In this document: piece after piece, positions 41,873 through 51,305 of the stretch
Layout of the letters: every line of letters starts with the position of its first letter
Position numbering within the stretch: the first letter of the stretch is position 1
NCBI RefSeq assembly: GCF_016698665.1
Contig: NZ_CP068046.1
Location: forward strand, 3,451,001-3,515,000
DNA from: Devosia rhizoryzae
GTDB lineage: Bacteria; Pseudomonadota; Alphaproteobacteria; Rhizobiales; Devosiaceae
DNA length: 64,000 bases
Direction of reading: 5' to 3'
The notes under the pieces: generated by a model
The model's input: the letters and a program-made list of their open reading frames with translations, nothing else
The model's database searches: none
Told to the model about the DNA's origin: nothing
Position numbers and translations under genes: made by a program

Positions 41873-42700
41873 GTGAAAGTCGCAGCCATCCAGATGCGCT
41901 CGGGGCTCGACCCCGAGGCCAACCTTCGTGCGCTCGAACCGCTCCTCGCGGAGGCGGCGGCACAGGGCGCCCAATATGCGCTGACCCCGGAAGTAACGAT
42001 GATCTTTCCGGAAAACCGGGAGCAGTTGCGCTCGGTGGCGGCGTCGTTCGAGGGGCATCCGCAGCTGGCGGCCGTGGGTGAGCTGGCGCAGCAGCACGGC
42101 ATGTTCGTGCAGATGGGGTCGCTGCCGATCCCGCTCGAGGACGGGCGCTTCGCCAATCGTTCGGTACTATTCGGGCCGGGCGGGCAGCAGGTGGCCACCT
42201 ATGACAAGATCCACCTCTTCGATGCCGATATTGCCGGGCTCAACGCGTATCGCGAAAGCGCGACCTATCGCGGCGGCGACGTGGCGGTGACGGCGGACCT
42301 GGGCGAGTTCACGCTCGGTTTTGCCATCTGCTACGACATGCGCTTTCCGCGCCTCTTCAATGCGCTTGCCAATGCAGGAGCCAACCTCATTGCCGTGCCG
42401 GCAGCCTTTACGGTGCCGACGGGCCAGGCGCATTGGCATGTGCTGCTGCGGGCGCGAGCGATCGAAACAGGGTCTTATGTGATCGCGGCGGCGCAGGGTG
42501 GAACGCACCAGAATGGGCGCGCGACCTATGGGCATTCGCTGATCATCGACCCTTGGGGCAAGGTCATTGCCGAGCTCGACCATGACGAGCCGGGCGTGCT
42601 TGTCTCCGAGATCGATGCGGCGGCGGTGATCGAGGCGCGGGGCAGGGTGCCGGCTCTGGCAAACGCGCGCGATTTTGCCGTGCCCTCTTCCAAGCGCTGA
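41873..42700 (+). CDS. Carbon-nitrogen hydrolase (Nit-like)
   Basis: A 275-residue nitrilase-superfamily enzyme. The catalytic triad is visible: Glu in TPEVTMIFP (about 40), Lys in YDKIHLFD (about 112) and Cys in FAICYDMRFP (about 154). The closing FAVPSSKR is typical of Nit2/NitFhit-like members that hydrolyse omega-amides or deaminated glutathione. GTG at 41873 was chosen, as the upstream frame overlaps grxC and is out of context. Confidence 0.93.
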   Translation: MKVAAIQMRSGLDPEANLRALEPLLAEAAAQGAQYALTPEVTMIFPENREQLRSVAASFEGHPQLAAVGELAQQHGMFVQMGSLPIPLEDGRFANRSVLFGPGGQQVATYDKIHLFDADIAGLNAYRESATYRGGDVAVTADLGEFTLGFAICYDMRFPRLFNALANAGANLIAVPAAFTVPTGQAHWHVLLRARAIETGSYVIAAAQGGTHQNGRATYGHSLIIDPWGKVIAELDHDEPGVLVSEIDAAAVIEARGRVPALANARDFAVPSSKR

Positions 42701-42725
42701 GCGGCAGACCTATATCGGCACTATC

Positions 42726-43148
42726 GTGATCAGCTATTCCCTTCAATGTTCGCAAGGCCACCGCTTCGAGGCCTGGTTCAAGAATGCCGCCGCCTATGAC
42801 GAGCAGCAGGTGCGCGGCATCGTCGCCTGTGCCCAGTGCGGCGATGCGCAGGTCGAAAAGGCGCTGATGGCACCGGCCGTGGCGCGGACGGACGGCGAGC
42901 GCGTTCCGGTCTCGTCCATGCATCCCGACGCGGTCAAATTCCGCGAGATGCTGCGCGAATACCGGCGCAGGCTCGTCAGCACGGCTGAAAATGTCGGCGA
43001 CCGCTTTGCCGAAGAGGCGCGAAAAATCCATTTCGAGGAAGCCGAGGAGCGCGCCATTTTTGGTGAAGCAACCCGCGACGAGGTTGTGGCTTTACTCGAC
43101 GAGGGCATCGATTTTCTGCCGTTGCCGGACGTCGGCGACGACAACTAA
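42726..43148 (+). CDS. DUF1178 family protein
   Basis: A 140-residue protein. The N-terminus ISYSLQCSQGHRFEAWF with CxxGH and the following IVACAQCGD (CxxC) form a small zinc-ribbon-like motif; KALMAPAVAR and the C-terminal EAEERAIFGEATRDEVVALLDEGIDFLPLPD are the DUF1178 signature. Function unknown. GTG at 42726 is used; the longer start at 42675 overlaps the previous gene. It lies in the comF-grxC-Nit operon. Confidence 0.92.
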   Translation: MISYSLQCSQGHRFEAWFKNAAAYDEQQVRGIVACAQCGDAQVEKALMAPAVARTDGERVPVSSMHPDAVKFREMLREYRRRLVSTAENVGDRFAEEARKIHFEEAEERAIFGEATRDEVVALLDEGIDFLPLPDVGDDN

Positions 43149-43161
43149 CGACTGGCCATTA

Positions 43162-43277
43162 TTCATCTGATGCTGGGCTGCAAAGCCAGGTCTTCTGCGC
43201 TTCCGGTTCTCACGTACCCAAACGTAGGCTCCGGTCCGGTTCTCGAAGACCAGGCTTTTCGCCTCAGCCTGCGATGA
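43162..43277. repeat. Palindromic repeat (family 4)
   Basis: Inverted outer arms TTCATCTGATGCTGGGCTGC and GGCTTTTCGCCTCAGCCTGC, with inner TGCGCTTCCGGTTCTCACGT and GGTCCGGTTCTCG around CGTACCCAAACGTAGG. Related to 30590-30692. Confidence 0.75.
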
Positions 43278-43309
43278 ATACCGGCCAGTCCCAAACCAAG
43301 GAGAAAAAC

Positions 43310-44179
43310 ATGGCTCAACTCGACGCATCCCTGTCGGGCACTTTTGCTATCGGCGGCGACCTTCAGGTCAACCGTCTCGGCTTTGGCGCCATGCGCATTA
43401 CCGGCAAGGGCATTTGGGGGCAACCTGAGGATCGCGACGAAACGATCCGGGTGCTCAAGCGCCTGCCCGAGCTTAACGTCAATTTCGTCGACACGGCGGA
43501 AAGCTATGGTCCCTATGTCAGCGAAGACCTGATCGGGGAAGCACTGGCGCCTTATGACAAGGGCACGGTGGTCGCCACCAAGAGCGGCTTGACCCGCACG
43601 GGGCCGGATGAATGGCATCAGCTCGGCCGCCCGGAATTCCTACGCCAGGGCGTGATGACCAGCATGCGCCGCCTCAAGCTCGAGCAGATCCCGCTCTGGC
43701 AGCTGCACCGCATCGACGGGAAGACGCCGCGCGAGGACCAGTTCGGGGTCATCGCCGACATGCAGAAGGAAGGCCTCATCAAGCATGTGGGCCTTAGCGA
43801 AGTCAGCGTCGAGGACATCAAGGAAGCCCAGAAGCACTTCAAGGTCGCGACGGTTCAGAACATGTATAACCTCGTCAGCCGCAAGGCCGAGGACGTGCTT
43901 GATTTCTGCGAAGCCAATGATATCGGCTTCATCCCGTGGCGCCCCATCGACGGTGGCAACCTTGAATCCACCAGCGCCGAGTTCAAGGCGATCATGGACA
44001 AGCATGGCGCAACGGCAAGCCAGCTTGCTTTGGCCTGGATGCTGCACCGTTCGCGCGTCATGCTGCCCATTCCGGGCACCAGCAAGGTGAAGCACCTCGA
44101 AGACAACATCGCCGCCGCTGCAATCAAGCTCAGCGACGAAGATTTTGCGACGCTCGACAAGGTCGGTCGCCAGCAATAA
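43310..44179 (+). CDS. Aldo/keto reductase
   Basis: A 289-residue NADPH-dependent oxidoreductase with a TIM barrel. Catalytic residues: Asp in VDTAESYG (about 64), Tyr in ESYGPYVSEDLIG, Lys in VATKSGL (about 97), and His in LWQLHRIDG (about 129). Ends in a conserved IPGTSKVKHLEDNIAAA. ATG at 43310 follows AAGGAG; the longer frame from 43274 lies in the repeat. Substrate is unknown. Downstream hairpin pair at 44195-44236 may end the transcript. Confidence 0.95.
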   Translation: MAQLDASLSGTFAIGGDLQVNRLGFGAMRITGKGIWGQPEDRDETIRVLKRLPELNVNFVDTAESYGPYVSEDLIGEALAPYDKGTVVATKSGLTRTGPDEWHQLGRPEFLRQGVMTSMRRLKLEQIPLWQLHRIDGKTPREDQFGVIADMQKEGLIKHVGLSEVSVEDIKEAQKHFKVATVQNMYNLVSRKAEDVLDFCEANDIGFIPWRPIDGGNLESTSAEFKAIMDKHGATASQLALAWMLHRSRVMLPIPGTSKVKHLEDNIAAAAIKLSDEDFATLDKVGRQQ

Positions 44180-44194
44180 GCAGCTAGCCACTTT

Positions 44195-44236
44195 GCTTCC
44201 GGCAGGCGAATCTGCTGGCCGGAAGCTCGCCTGCCG
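44195..44236 (+). promoter_or_regulatory. Overlapping inverted repeats, possible terminator or switch
   Basis: GCTTCCGGC (44195-44203) can pair with GCCGGAAGC (44218-44226), while CGGCAGGCGA (44200-44209) pairs with TCGCCTGCCG (44227-44236). The two stems share bases, so they exclude each other or form a pseudoknot. No U-run follows. It separates the aldo/keto reductase gene from a secreted-protein gene. Confidence 0.5.
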
Positions 44237-44269
44237 TGGAACTATTCGCCCAGGATTTGGGGAATAGTC

Positions 44270-44728
44270 ATGAAGCTCTGCTTGGCAACTGCCGCTGCAA
44301 TTGTGTTCAGCGCGCCTGCCCTCGCGGCGGGAATACTTGATCCGATGCTAGGCGACCCGGGGGGCTGTTACGCCCGCGCCTATGATCAGGCTCATCTGAG
44401 CAGCCATCCCCGCCAGCGGGTCGAATATATTTCGCTCGGCTATTCGGATTGGCAGGAGCCGGGCTACGACATTACCCTCGATCTCAGCTTCACCCTGCGC
44501 GACGGGAGCGTCTATTCCGGCCTGGCCTATTGCCGAGAGGACCTATGTGCGCTCGAAGGCGACGGGGGCTATTTCAATCTCTTGCCACGCAATGACGGGC
44601 TCGAACTCTCGGTCGTTCGATATCTCGAACTCGAGGGCTACAATAGCTTTTCGGGAAATCTGATGAATAGCGACGATCAGGTCTTCCTGATCTATCCGGC
44701 GCGGCCAGCGGCCTGCTTTAGGGATTAG
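44270..44728 (+). CDS. Small secreted hypothetical protein
   Basis: A 152-residue protein with a signal peptide (residues 1-20, AAAIVFSAPALAA). The mature part has four Cys (GGCYARAYD, YCREDLCALE and AACFRD at the end) that could form two disulfides. No known family recognised. The ATG at 44270 has a GGGGAATAGTC upstream, a modest ribosome site. A 10-bp perfect hairpin (GGTTCGATAG/CTATCGAACC, 44732-44768) follows the stop. Confidence 0.75.
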   Translation: MKLCLATAAAIVFSAPALAAGILDPMLGDPGGCYARAYDQAHLSSHPRQRVEYISLGYSDWQEPGYDITLDLSFTLRDGSVYSGLAYCREDLCALEGDGGYFNLLPRNDGLELSVVRYLELEGYNSFSGNLMNSDDQVFLIYPARPAACFRD

Positions 44729-44731
44729 GGC

Positions 44732-44768
44732 GGTTCGATAGGGAGGGTGGAATCCCCGCTATCGAACC
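44732..44768 (+). terminator. Hairpin after the secreted-protein gene
   Basis: GGTTCGATAG (44732-44741) pairs perfectly with CTATCGAACC (44759-44768). No U-run, so it is a palindrome of uncertain role: rho-dependent end or mRNA stabiliser. Confidence 0.5.
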
Positions 44769-44861
44769 TGACCAAATCAGCTGTCTTGGCAGACCGCTGA
44801 AAAGGCTGGGTGGGTGTTAGCACCGCGAGCGGTGATTGTCACGTGTTTGTCAAAGACGACA

Positions 44862-45665
44862 TCAGCGCTCGAAGCGAACAGCACGGCGCTTTGCTCCGCC
44901 TGCATATTCGTGCCAAGCCTTTATGATGGGCTGCCACACATCGCGCCGGAAGAGGTCGACGGCATTGTACCAGAGTCGGCCCTTAACGTTTGAGGCGTCT
45001 TCTTTAACGCGCTGCACGCGGAATTGACCAAGGTCGCTGCTGCTGGTCGCGTGATCGTCTACAAATTCCTCCTGAATGATGAGTGCAGGATCGGTTTGCC
45101 GCACTACTAGCTCACAGCTTGGACGCTCGAACGGATTAAAGAGTGCTTGGTCTGTCATGAGCTCGAGCACTTCAGTGCCAGCCAGTATTCGCGCCGCAGC
45201 TTTGCGTGAAACGATATAGCCGGCAGCTCCCCGGAGCGTGTTGTAGGCCCGAAAAATTCCTACGCCACCAATCGTCAGGTGCGCCTTGGGTGCCAGTCGC
45301 AGCCGGGCGTGGTCGGTCTCCAAATGGGTCAAATCGATTTCAGGCTTGGAGGCGACGTAAAGTTTGAGAAAAGCGGGAAGCCGGGACGACAAAATCGCAT
45401 CGTCTTCTAGGATGAGCGCATAGTCCTCGCGCGAGTTCAAAAACAGCTTAAGGGCACGCAGGTGACTAAGGCTGCAGGCGACCTCAGGTGGTGTCTGCCA
45501 GCGATAGGCTTCTGTATTGCAATAGAGGGCGCGCATGTTCTCATCGACGTCATTCGGCGTCGCGGCCTCAACCCGCGTTGCCACAATGCCTAGCGCATCA
45601 AAGCGATCTTCCATAGCCCTTCGGCGATCGGGTCTATCGGCAAGATTGATGTAATAGACCTGCAC
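44862..45665 (-). CDS. Glycosyltransferase family 25 protein
   Basis: A 267-residue LPS-type glycosyltransferase. GT25 features: YYINLADRPDRRRAMEDRFDALG at the start, LSHLRALKLFLNS, and ALILEDDAIL (the DxD-like EDDA metal site) at about residues 81-90, then GAAGYIVSRKAAARIL. It adds a galactose or similar residue in lipooligosaccharide or polysaccharide synthesis. It is alone, without other LPS genes, and 6 bases downstream of ilvD on the same strand. Its sequence looks less GC-rich than neighbours, which might reflect acquisition. Confidence 0.9.
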   Translation of the reverse strand: MQVYYINLADRPDRRRAMEDRFDALGIVATRVEAATPNDVDENMRALYCNTEAYRWQTPPEVACSLSHLRALKLFLNSREDYALILEDDAILSSRLPAFLKLYVASKPEIDLTHLETDHARLRLAPKAHLTIGGVGIFRAYNTLRGAAGYIVSRKAAARILAGTEVLELMTDQALFNPFERPSCELVVRQTDPALIIQEEFVDDHATSSSDLGQFRVQRVKEDASNVKGRLWYNAVDLFRRDVWQPIIKAWHEYAGGAKRRAVRFER

Positions 45666-45671
45666 GCGTCT

Positions 45672-47516
45672 TTACCCGTCAAGTTTGCTCACATCACGAA
45701 CCGCTCCAGTTGCCGCTGATGTCACCAAGGCGGCGTAGGCTTTGAGCGCCGTAGTCACCTTGCGCTTGCGCGGTTCGGCGGGTTTCCAGCCGAGGTCGTT
45801 TTGCTGGTCGCGGCGGCGGTGCATTTCGGCTTCGGGGACGAGGACGTTGACGGTGCGGTTGGGGATGTCGATCTCGATGATGTCGCCTTCGCGCACGAGA
45901 CCGATGGCGCCGCCTTCGGCGGCTTCGGGGGATACGTGTCCGATGGAAAGACCGGAAGTGCCGCCAGAAAAGCGTCCGTCGGTCAGAAGGGCGCAGGCTT
46001 TGCCGAGACCTTTCGATTTGAGGTAGCTCGTCGGATAGAGCATTTCCTGCATGCCGGGGCCGCCGCGCGGGCCTTCGTAGCGGATGACGATGACGTCGCC
46101 TTCCTTGATCTCGTTGGAAAGGATGGCCTTGACCGTCATGTCCTGCGATTCGAAGACGCGCGCCGGGCCGGTGAATTTGAGGATCGACTCGTCGACGCCG
46201 GCGGTTTTGACGATGCAGCCATCGAGCGCAATATTGCCCTTGAGCACGGCGAGGCCGCCGTCCTTGCTGAACGGCGAGTCGGTGGAGCGGATGACGCCGT
46301 TCTGGCGGTCGAGGTCGAGCTCGGTCCAGCGATTGGACTGCGAAAAGGCCTCGGTGGTGCGCACGCCGCCGGGGGCGGCCATATAGAACTGACGCACGCT
46401 TTCGGAATTGGTGCGGGAAATGTCCCACTTGTCGAGCGCGTCGCCCATCGTCGAGGCGTGGACGGTCGGTTCGCGGCGGTTGATGAGACCGGCGCGGTCG
46501 AGCTGGCCGAGGATGGCAAAAATGCCGCCGGCGCGGTGGACGTCTTCCATATGAACGTCGTTCTTGGCCGGAGCGACCTTGGACAGGACCGGCACCTTGC
46601 GCGACAGGCGATCGATGTCGTCCATGGTGAAATCGACGCCGCCTTCATGGGCTGCGGCAAGGATGTGCAGGACCGTATTGGTCGAGCCGCCCATGGCAAT
46701 ATCGAGCGACATGGCGTTTTCGAACGCTTCCTTTGTTGCGATGGACCGCGGCAGCACGGTTTCGTCGTCCTGCTCATAATAGCGGCGTGCAAGATCGACG
46801 ATCAGGTGCCCGGCTTCCTGGAACAGGCGCTTGCGGTCGGAATGGGTGGCGAGGGTCGAGCCGTTGCCGGGCAGCGACAGGCCCAAAGCTTCGGTCAGGC
46901 AGTTCATGGAATTGGCGGTGAACATGCCAGAGCAGGAGCCGCAGGTGGGGCAGGCGGCTTCCTCGACGGCCTGCACTTCTTCATCGGTGTAATGTTCGTC
47001 GGCAGCCATGACCATGGCGTCGACCAGGTCGAGGGCCTGCAGCTTGCCCTTGACGATGGCCTTGCCCGCTTCCATCGGGCCGCCCGAGACGAAGACCACC
47101 GGAATGTTGAGGCGCATGGCGGCATTGAGCATGCCGGGGGTGATCTTGTCGCAATTGGAAATGCAGACCATGGCGTCGGCGGTGTGGGCGTTGACCATGT
47201 ATTCCACCGAGTCCGCGATGATGTCGCGGCTGGGCAAGGAATAGAGCATGCCGTCATGGCCCATGGCGATGCCATCGTCGACCGCGATGGTGTTGAATTC
47301 CTTTGCGACGCCGCCTGCTGCCTCGATTTCGCGCGCGACCAGTTGGCCCAAGTCCTTGAGATGGACGTGACCGGGGACGAATTGGGTGAAGGAATTGACC
47401 ACCGCAATGATGGGCTTGCCGAAATCGCCTTCTTTCATGCCCGTGGCGCGCCAGAGCCCGCGGGCGCCGGCCATGTTGCGGCCATGGGTGGTGGTGCGGG
47501 AACGATAGACGGGCAT
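45672..47516 (-). CDS. ilvD: Dihydroxy-acid dehydratase
   Basis: A 614-residue [2Fe-2S]-type (or 4Fe-4S) enzyme of branched-chain amino acid synthesis that dehydrates dihydroxy acids to keto acids. Cluster Cys appear in SNCDKIT and [30 protein letters not shown] and [20 protein letters not shown] are also typical. ATG at 47516 ([20 protein letters not shown]) is the family start; the frame extends upstream to 47726 but has no conserved residues. Length normal. Confidence 0.97.
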   Translation of the reverse strand: MPVYRSRTTTHGRNMAGARGLWRATGMKEGDFGKPIIAVVNSFTQFVPGHVHLKDLGQLVAREIEAAGGVAKEFNTIAVDDGIAMGHDGMLYSLPSRDIIADSVEYMVNAHTADAMVCISNCDKITPGMLNAAMRLNIPVVFVSGGPMEAGKAIVKGKLQALDLVDAMVMAADEHYTDEEVQAVEEAACPTCGSCSGMFTANSMNCLTEALGLSLPGNGSTLATHSDRKRLFQEAGHLIVDLARRYYEQDDETVLPRSIATKEAFENAMSLDIAMGGSTNTVLHILAAAHEGGVDFTMDDIDRLSRKVPVLSKVAPAKNDVHMEDVHRAGGIFAILGQLDRAGLINRREPTVHASTMGDALDKWDISRTNSESVRQFYMAAPGGVRTTEAFSQSNRWTELDLDRQNGVIRSTDSPFSKDGGLAVLKGNIALDGCIVKTAGVDESILKFTGPARVFESQDMTVKAILSNEIKEGDVIVIRYEGPRGGPGMQEMLYPTSYLKSKGLGKACALLTDGRFSGGTSGLSIGHVSPEAAEGGAIGLVREGDIIEIDIPNRTVNVLVPEAEMHRRRDQQNDLGWKPAEPRKRKVTTALKAYAALVTSAATGAVRDVSKLDG

Positions 47517-47637
47517 AGGTGAAATCCTCGACAAAGCTGCCGGTGGGGCCGGTGTTTTGTTTTTCTTTAGACCCATTCCAGAGGTCGGGCAAGGATAACC
47601 GTACCGGCGGGTACGGTTTGAAGCATTTGTGTTCGCG

Positions 47638-47743
47638 GCCCCACCTACCCAGCTCCGCCAGGGCTCCTCGAGCCAAGCAGCGCTACCCTCCCCCTGCAGG
47701 AGAGGAAGGTGCAAGAGCTCGGGCATCAGAGTAAGGCAGGGGT
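47638..47743. repeat. Palindromic repeat (family 6, degraded)
   Basis: CTACCCAGCTCCGCCAGGGC, then CTACCCTCCCCCTGCAGGAG and AGGAAGGTGCAAGAGCTCGG. The inner arms resemble the family-6 copies, but outer ends are lost and pairing is imperfect. Confidence 0.5.
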
Positions 47744-47748
47744 GAACG

Positions 47749-48885
47749 CTACAGGCCGGTGAGGCGGAAGGTGCCGCGGCCGTCGCGCTTGGCCGAGTAG
47801 AGCATCAGGTCGGCACTGGCCATGGCTTGCTCCGGGTCGGGCCCGAGCGGAGCGCCGCCTATGGAAAGCCCAACCTTGGCGGTAATGCCGGTGCCGAGGG
47901 AAAACGGGCGAGCGATGGCTTCGGTCAAGCGGCGCGCGAGCCTGGTGATGTCGTCGGGATCAAGATCGCGCAGGATGACGACGAATTCGTCGCCACCAAT
48001 GCGGCCCACCACGTCTCCGGCGCGAACGCATTCGCTGAGGCGCTGGGCGACCGCGCGCAGCAGCAGGTCGCCAACGGCATGGCCATGCGTATCATTGATC
48101 GCCTTGAACCCATCAAGGTCAAGGAAAAGCACGTAAGGCGGCGGGCTTTTCAGCGCGCGATCCCGGGCGATCTGCGTGAGGCTCGAGAGCACCTGCGCCC
48201 GGTTGGCGAGGCCGGTCAGCGTGTCATTGTAGGCCAGATATTCGTTTTGGCGCTGCACCTGCACGAGGTCGGCGAGGCGTCTATGGGTGGTGCGGATCAG
48301 ACCGTGCAGGCCAAAGAGCCAGAACGGGGTCTGCAACAGGATCAGCAGCATGGCCGGTGGGCCGGACAAGGCCGCGCCGATCAGAAATGGCACGGTGACG
48401 ATCAAGGCCTGCACTTCGGCATAGCGTGGCGCGCCACTGTTGGAGATGCAGAAGCCGAAGACGATGCCGGTCATCACCATGGCGCCCAGAACCTGCAGCA
48501 CCGGATCGCCGCTCCAGGCTGCTACGGAACCGACCAGACCCACTGCCGTGGCATAAGCGAGGCCGGACACCACGATGCGGGCCACCTGAGGCCAGGCCAG
48601 CATCTTGCCCTTCAAGCTGGTGATGATCAGAAGCCGGGCGATGCCGGCGACCAGGAAAACGGAGCCGGTGAACACGGCCGCGAAAATGTCCTGCAGAACA
48701 GCAATGGCGCCAAGGAGAACGCAGAGGCTGATCGCGCCAAAAAGCACGGTCGAGCGGCTCAGAAGCAGTGTGCTCATGATTTCGAGGCGCACGTCCTCAT
48801 GAGAGGCCTTGACCGGACGCGTCAGGAAATCAAGCCAGAGCGGGAGGGAGCCGCGGCTTTGGCGGTGTTCTCCAAGTGCGGACAT
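47749..48885 (-). CDS. Diguanylate cyclase (GGDEF) with membrane N-terminus
   Basis: A 378-residue enzyme. The N-terminal half has about five or six hydrophobic helices (residues 50-190), likely membrane-bound sensing. The C-terminal GGDEF domain (about residues 215-378) has an intact active site GRIGGDEF, with LANRAQ and [20 protein letters not shown] typical of the fold, and an RAGD inhibitory I-site five residues before GGDEF. It makes cyclic di-GMP and should be product-inhibited. ATG at 48885 ([11 protein letters not shown]) is preferred over 49023. Confidence 0.9.
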   Translation of the reverse strand: MSALGEHRQSRGSLPLWLDFLTRPVKASHEDVRLEIMSTLLLSRSTVLFGAISLCVLLGAIAVLQDIFAAVFTGSVFLVAGIARLLIITSLKGKMLAWPQVARIVVSGLAYATAVGLVGSVAAWSGDPVLQVLGAMVMTGIVFGFCISNSGAPRYAEVQALIVTVPFLIGAALSGPPAMLLILLQTPFWLFGLHGLIRTTHRRLADLVQVQRQNEYLAYNDTLTGLANRAQVLSSLTQIARDRALKSPPPYVLFLDLDGFKAINDTHGHAVGDLLLRAVAQRLSECVRAGDVVGRIGGDEFVVILRDLDPDDITRLARRLTEAIARPFSLGTGITAKVGLSIGGAPLGPDPEQAMASADLMLYSAKRDGRGTFRLTGL

Positions 48886-49153
48886 CTGCGTCACGTTTAC
48901 TGCCTGTCTTTGCCGGACGCCCCCATCGGCAATGGTCGGGGAAAAAGCTTGCGCGGTTGTTAAATCAAAGCCCCGCAATTGTGCGTCCCCATTCGCATCG
49001 GGTTGGGGATGGCACCGGGGCATCTACGGATCGGAGATGCGCCAAGCGCAGATGTGCGGAGCGGGATTGAGCCTAAGGTGGCGTCAAGGAGAAGGACACC
49101 AGGGCGGCGGCAATGATCGGCAACATCGCCGGTTTTCTCGCGTGTCCTGTGAA

Positions 49154-49450
49154 ATGACGAAGTACCTTTTGATCGCCGAGCACCAGGTGCCTAAGGGCAA
49201 GCGCGCGCTGCTCTTGTTTGTCCATCAATTGCACCTGTGCGCGGGGGTGATCGAGCATCGCTATGACGGGCGCCTCGTCCGGCGGCTGCCCGAACACCCG
49301 CAGCCGACGCATCTGGTCTCCACCATTTGCCAGCTGATGAGCGGGCAGAGCCTTGATGGCGACCTTCATGTGGTGCTGGACAAAGGTGCCTACTGGCCGG
49401 ACGCCTTTCCAGTTCTACTCAATGGTAAATCAAACTATTCACATGTTTGA
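49154..49450 (+). CDS. Hypothetical protein, doubtful
   Basis: A 98-residue frame with a plausible hydrophobic middle (LLLFVHQLHLCAGVIEHRYDG). I recognise no family. The ribosome site is poor. It lies in the gap between the divergent cyclase gene and the glycine-rich protein gene. A competing frame on the minus strand (49073-49369) looks less protein-like. Codon usage resembles local genes only in part, so confidence is low. Confidence 0.4.
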   Translation: MTKYLLIAEHQVPKGKRALLLFVHQLHLCAGVIEHRYDGRLVRRLPEHPQPTHLVSTICQLMSGQSLDGDLHVVLDKGAYWPDAFPVLLNGKSNYSHV

Positions 49451-49601
49451 TGAAACTTTTGTAATTACTTGCAAATACAAATTGGTAACCAGATAGCCAA
49501 CTCTTAGTCTCAGTAAGTACATTCGCGAATTATCCCGGAACTATGGACAGAAGATTATCTTTCCCAACATGGCGATACAGCCATTGTCAAAGGAGGTAGT
49601 C

Positions 49602-50507
49602 ATGATTTTTAAGCGTTCTCTCGCAGCTCTCGCGTTTTCTGCCATGCTCGTCCCGACGATGACGCAGGCTCAACTGCTTGACGGTCTTCTCGGTGGGGGA
49701 GATTCGGGCGGTGGTCTGCTCGGCGGAGTGCTGGGCAGTGGATCGTCCGACTCGAGCGTGCTGGGCGTGGTCGGCGGACCCGATAGCGGTGCGCTCGTCA
49801 CGCTGGGCGACAATGCCGGCAATTCCGGCGCTATCAATCTGGGTGTCGGCGGCAGCGATGGGCTGATCAGTGCCAATCTGGGTGCCGGTCAGGATCCACT
49901 AGTGGGCGCAACGGTGCTCGGGCCAAGCGGGATCGTTGATGCCAATGTCAATCTCGGCGATGTGGGGGTCGGCGCCAATGTGGGCGGTCCGGGCCTGCTC
50001 GATGTCGATGTGCGCCTGCCCCGCGGCGGCAATGGTGGCAATGGTGGAAACGGCGGCAATGGCGGCAATGGCAATAATGGTGGGAACGGCAACAACGGCG
50101 GTATCGGCGGCAACGGGAACAATGGCGGCAATGGCGGCAATGGCTTTGCAGTGCTGCGGTCCGGCTCGGGCGGTGGTGGCGGCGGCGCTGGCGGGATTGG
50201 CTTCGGCTCCAACAGTGCGGCCTGCGCCAACTCCAATCCAAACCAGCTGATTTCGCTGTTCCAGAACAGCAAGACCAGCGGCTGGAACCGCGCCAACTCC
50301 ATCCAGCTGATCCCGGTCCAGGTGTGCCGCGATGTGCGCAACCAGATTGCCAACTGGCTGGCCGGCAACCCGGACTACCATAACCTTGTGGGTCACGTTG
50401 CCGGCGATGCGCTGATCAATGCAGCGCTGAGCCGCATCAACAAGCAGCCCGGTCACGTGCTTGGCGTGCAGCGCCAGGGGCAGACCCTGATGGTCTACGT
50501 GTTCTGA
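49602..50507 (+). CDS. Secreted glycine/asparagine-rich repeat protein
   Basis: A 301-residue protein. A strong ribosome site (AAAGGAGG) precedes ATG at 49602. Signal peptide residues 1-23 (AFSAMLVPTMTQA). Residues 30-140 are Gly-rich with imperfect repeats (LGGGDSGGG, VNLGDVGVGANVGG); 142-181 is an NGG/NNG tract (NGGNGGNGG and similar) and 190-200 poly-Gly. The C-terminal 95 residues (from about 207) are different, with two Cys (about 208 and 250) and motif VCRDVRNQIANWLAGNPD. It may be a surface or matrix protein; no family recognised. A UUCG-loop terminator follows. Confidence 0.8.
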   Translation: MIFKRSLAALAFSAMLVPTMTQAQLLDGLLGGGDSGGGLLGGVLGSGSSDSSVLGVVGGPDSGALVTLGDNAGNSGAINLGVGGSDGLISANLGAGQDPLVGATVLGPSGIVDANVNLGDVGVGANVGGPGLLDVDVRLPRGGNGGNGGNGGNGGNGNNGGNGNNGGIGGNGNNGGNGGNGFAVLRSGSGGGGGGAGGIGFGSNSAACANSNPNQLISLFQNSKTSGWNRANSIQLIPVQVCRDVRNQIANWLAGNPDYHNLVGHVAGDALINAALSRINKQPGHVLGVQRQGQTLMVYVF

Positions 50508-50536
50508 TCCTCCCCCAGCCCATCAGAACATGCTGT

Positions 50537-50558
50537 CGGCCGCCCTTCGGGGCGGCCG
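50537..50558 (+). terminator. Intrinsic terminator with TTCG tetraloop
   Basis: CGGCCGCCC (50537-50545), loop TTCG, GGGCGGCCG (50550-50558), then GTTTCTTTA. Strong; ends the secreted glycine-rich gene and may also serve ubiG on the other strand. Confidence 0.85.
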
Positions 50559-50564
50559 GTTTCT

Positions 50565-51305
50565 TTATGCGGCGGAGCGTTCGGCCAGCACCATGTAGTT
50601 GATCCCCATGTCCGAGGAGAGTTTCCACTCGTCAGAGAGGGGATGGAAGACTACGCCTGTTTCGCCCGTGACCCGCAGATTGTTGCGGCGGATCTGCGCC
50701 TTGATTTCTTCGGGCGTCAGAAACTTGTTCCAGTCATGCGTGCCGCGCGGCAGCCAGCGCAGCACATATTCAGCGCCAATGACCGCAAAAGCCATGGAGC
50801 GGGCGGTGCGGTTGAGGGTGGCGGTGAACATGAGGCCGCCCGGCGCGACGAGGTCGGCGCAGGATTTCATGTAGAGGGGCACGTTGTCGACGTGTTCGAC
50901 CACTTCCATGTTGAGCACGACATCAAAGCGCTCGCCGGCGGCGACCAGCGCTTCGCTGGTGGTGGCGCGGTAGTCGATCTCAAGGCCCGACTGCTCGGCA
51001 TGAATGCGGGCAATGGCGATGTTGCGCTCGGCGGCGTCAATGCCGGTGACCGTGGCGCCGAGGCGGGTCAGCGGTTCGCAGAGCAAGCCGCCGCCGCAGC
51101 CGACATCGAGGACGGTGAGCCCTTCGAAGGGGCGGATCGAGGTGGCGTCGCGACCGAAATGGCGCACCAGGTTGTCGCGGATATAGGCGAGGCGGACCGG
51201 ATTGAATTTGTGGAGCGGCTTGAACTTGCCCCTGGGGTCCCACCATTGCTCGGCCATGGCGGTGAATTTGGCGATTTCGGCGTCGTTGACGGTGGTCTCG
51301 GTCAT
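50565..51305 (-). CDS. ubiG: Ubiquinone biosynthesis O-methyltransferase UbiG
   Basis: A 246-residue methyltransferase that methylates 2-polyprenyl-6-hydroxyphenol and demethylubiquinol. SAM motif I is [15 protein letters not shown] at about residues 69-83; motif [17 protein letters not shown] and motif [15 protein letters not shown] follow, and ends with [10 protein letters not shown]. The ATG overlaps the stop of the HxlR-type gene (ATGA). In many relatives ubiG stands next to lysC divergently; here an HxlR-DHFR-like cassette is between them. Confidence 0.96.
   Translation of the reverse strand: MTETTVNDAEIAKFTAMAEQWWDPRGKFKPLHKFNPVRLAYIRDNLVRHFGRDATSIRPFEGLTVLDVGCGGGLLCEPLTRLGATVTGIDAAERNIAIARIHAEQSGLEIDYRATTSEALVAAGERFDVVLNMEVVEHVDNVPLYMKSCADLVAPGGLMFTATLNRTARSMAFAVIGAEYVLRWLPRGTHDWNKFLTPEEIKAQIRRNNLRVTGETGVVFHPLSDEWKLSSDMGINYMVLAERSAA

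Noticed and set aside
47517..47726. Extension of ilvD by 70 codons
   Set aside because: Passes through a degraded repeat and encodes residues not seen in the family; ATG at 47516 is the conserved start.
49073..49369. A 98-residue minus-strand frame
   Set aside because: Overlaps a more plausible plus-strand frame; composition unlike proteins; no ribosome site.
50023..50150. Repeated GGCAAT-type units, possible CRISPR or tandem repeat array
   Set aside because: They are codon repeats within a secreted protein gene with no constant spacers; not a CRISPR array.
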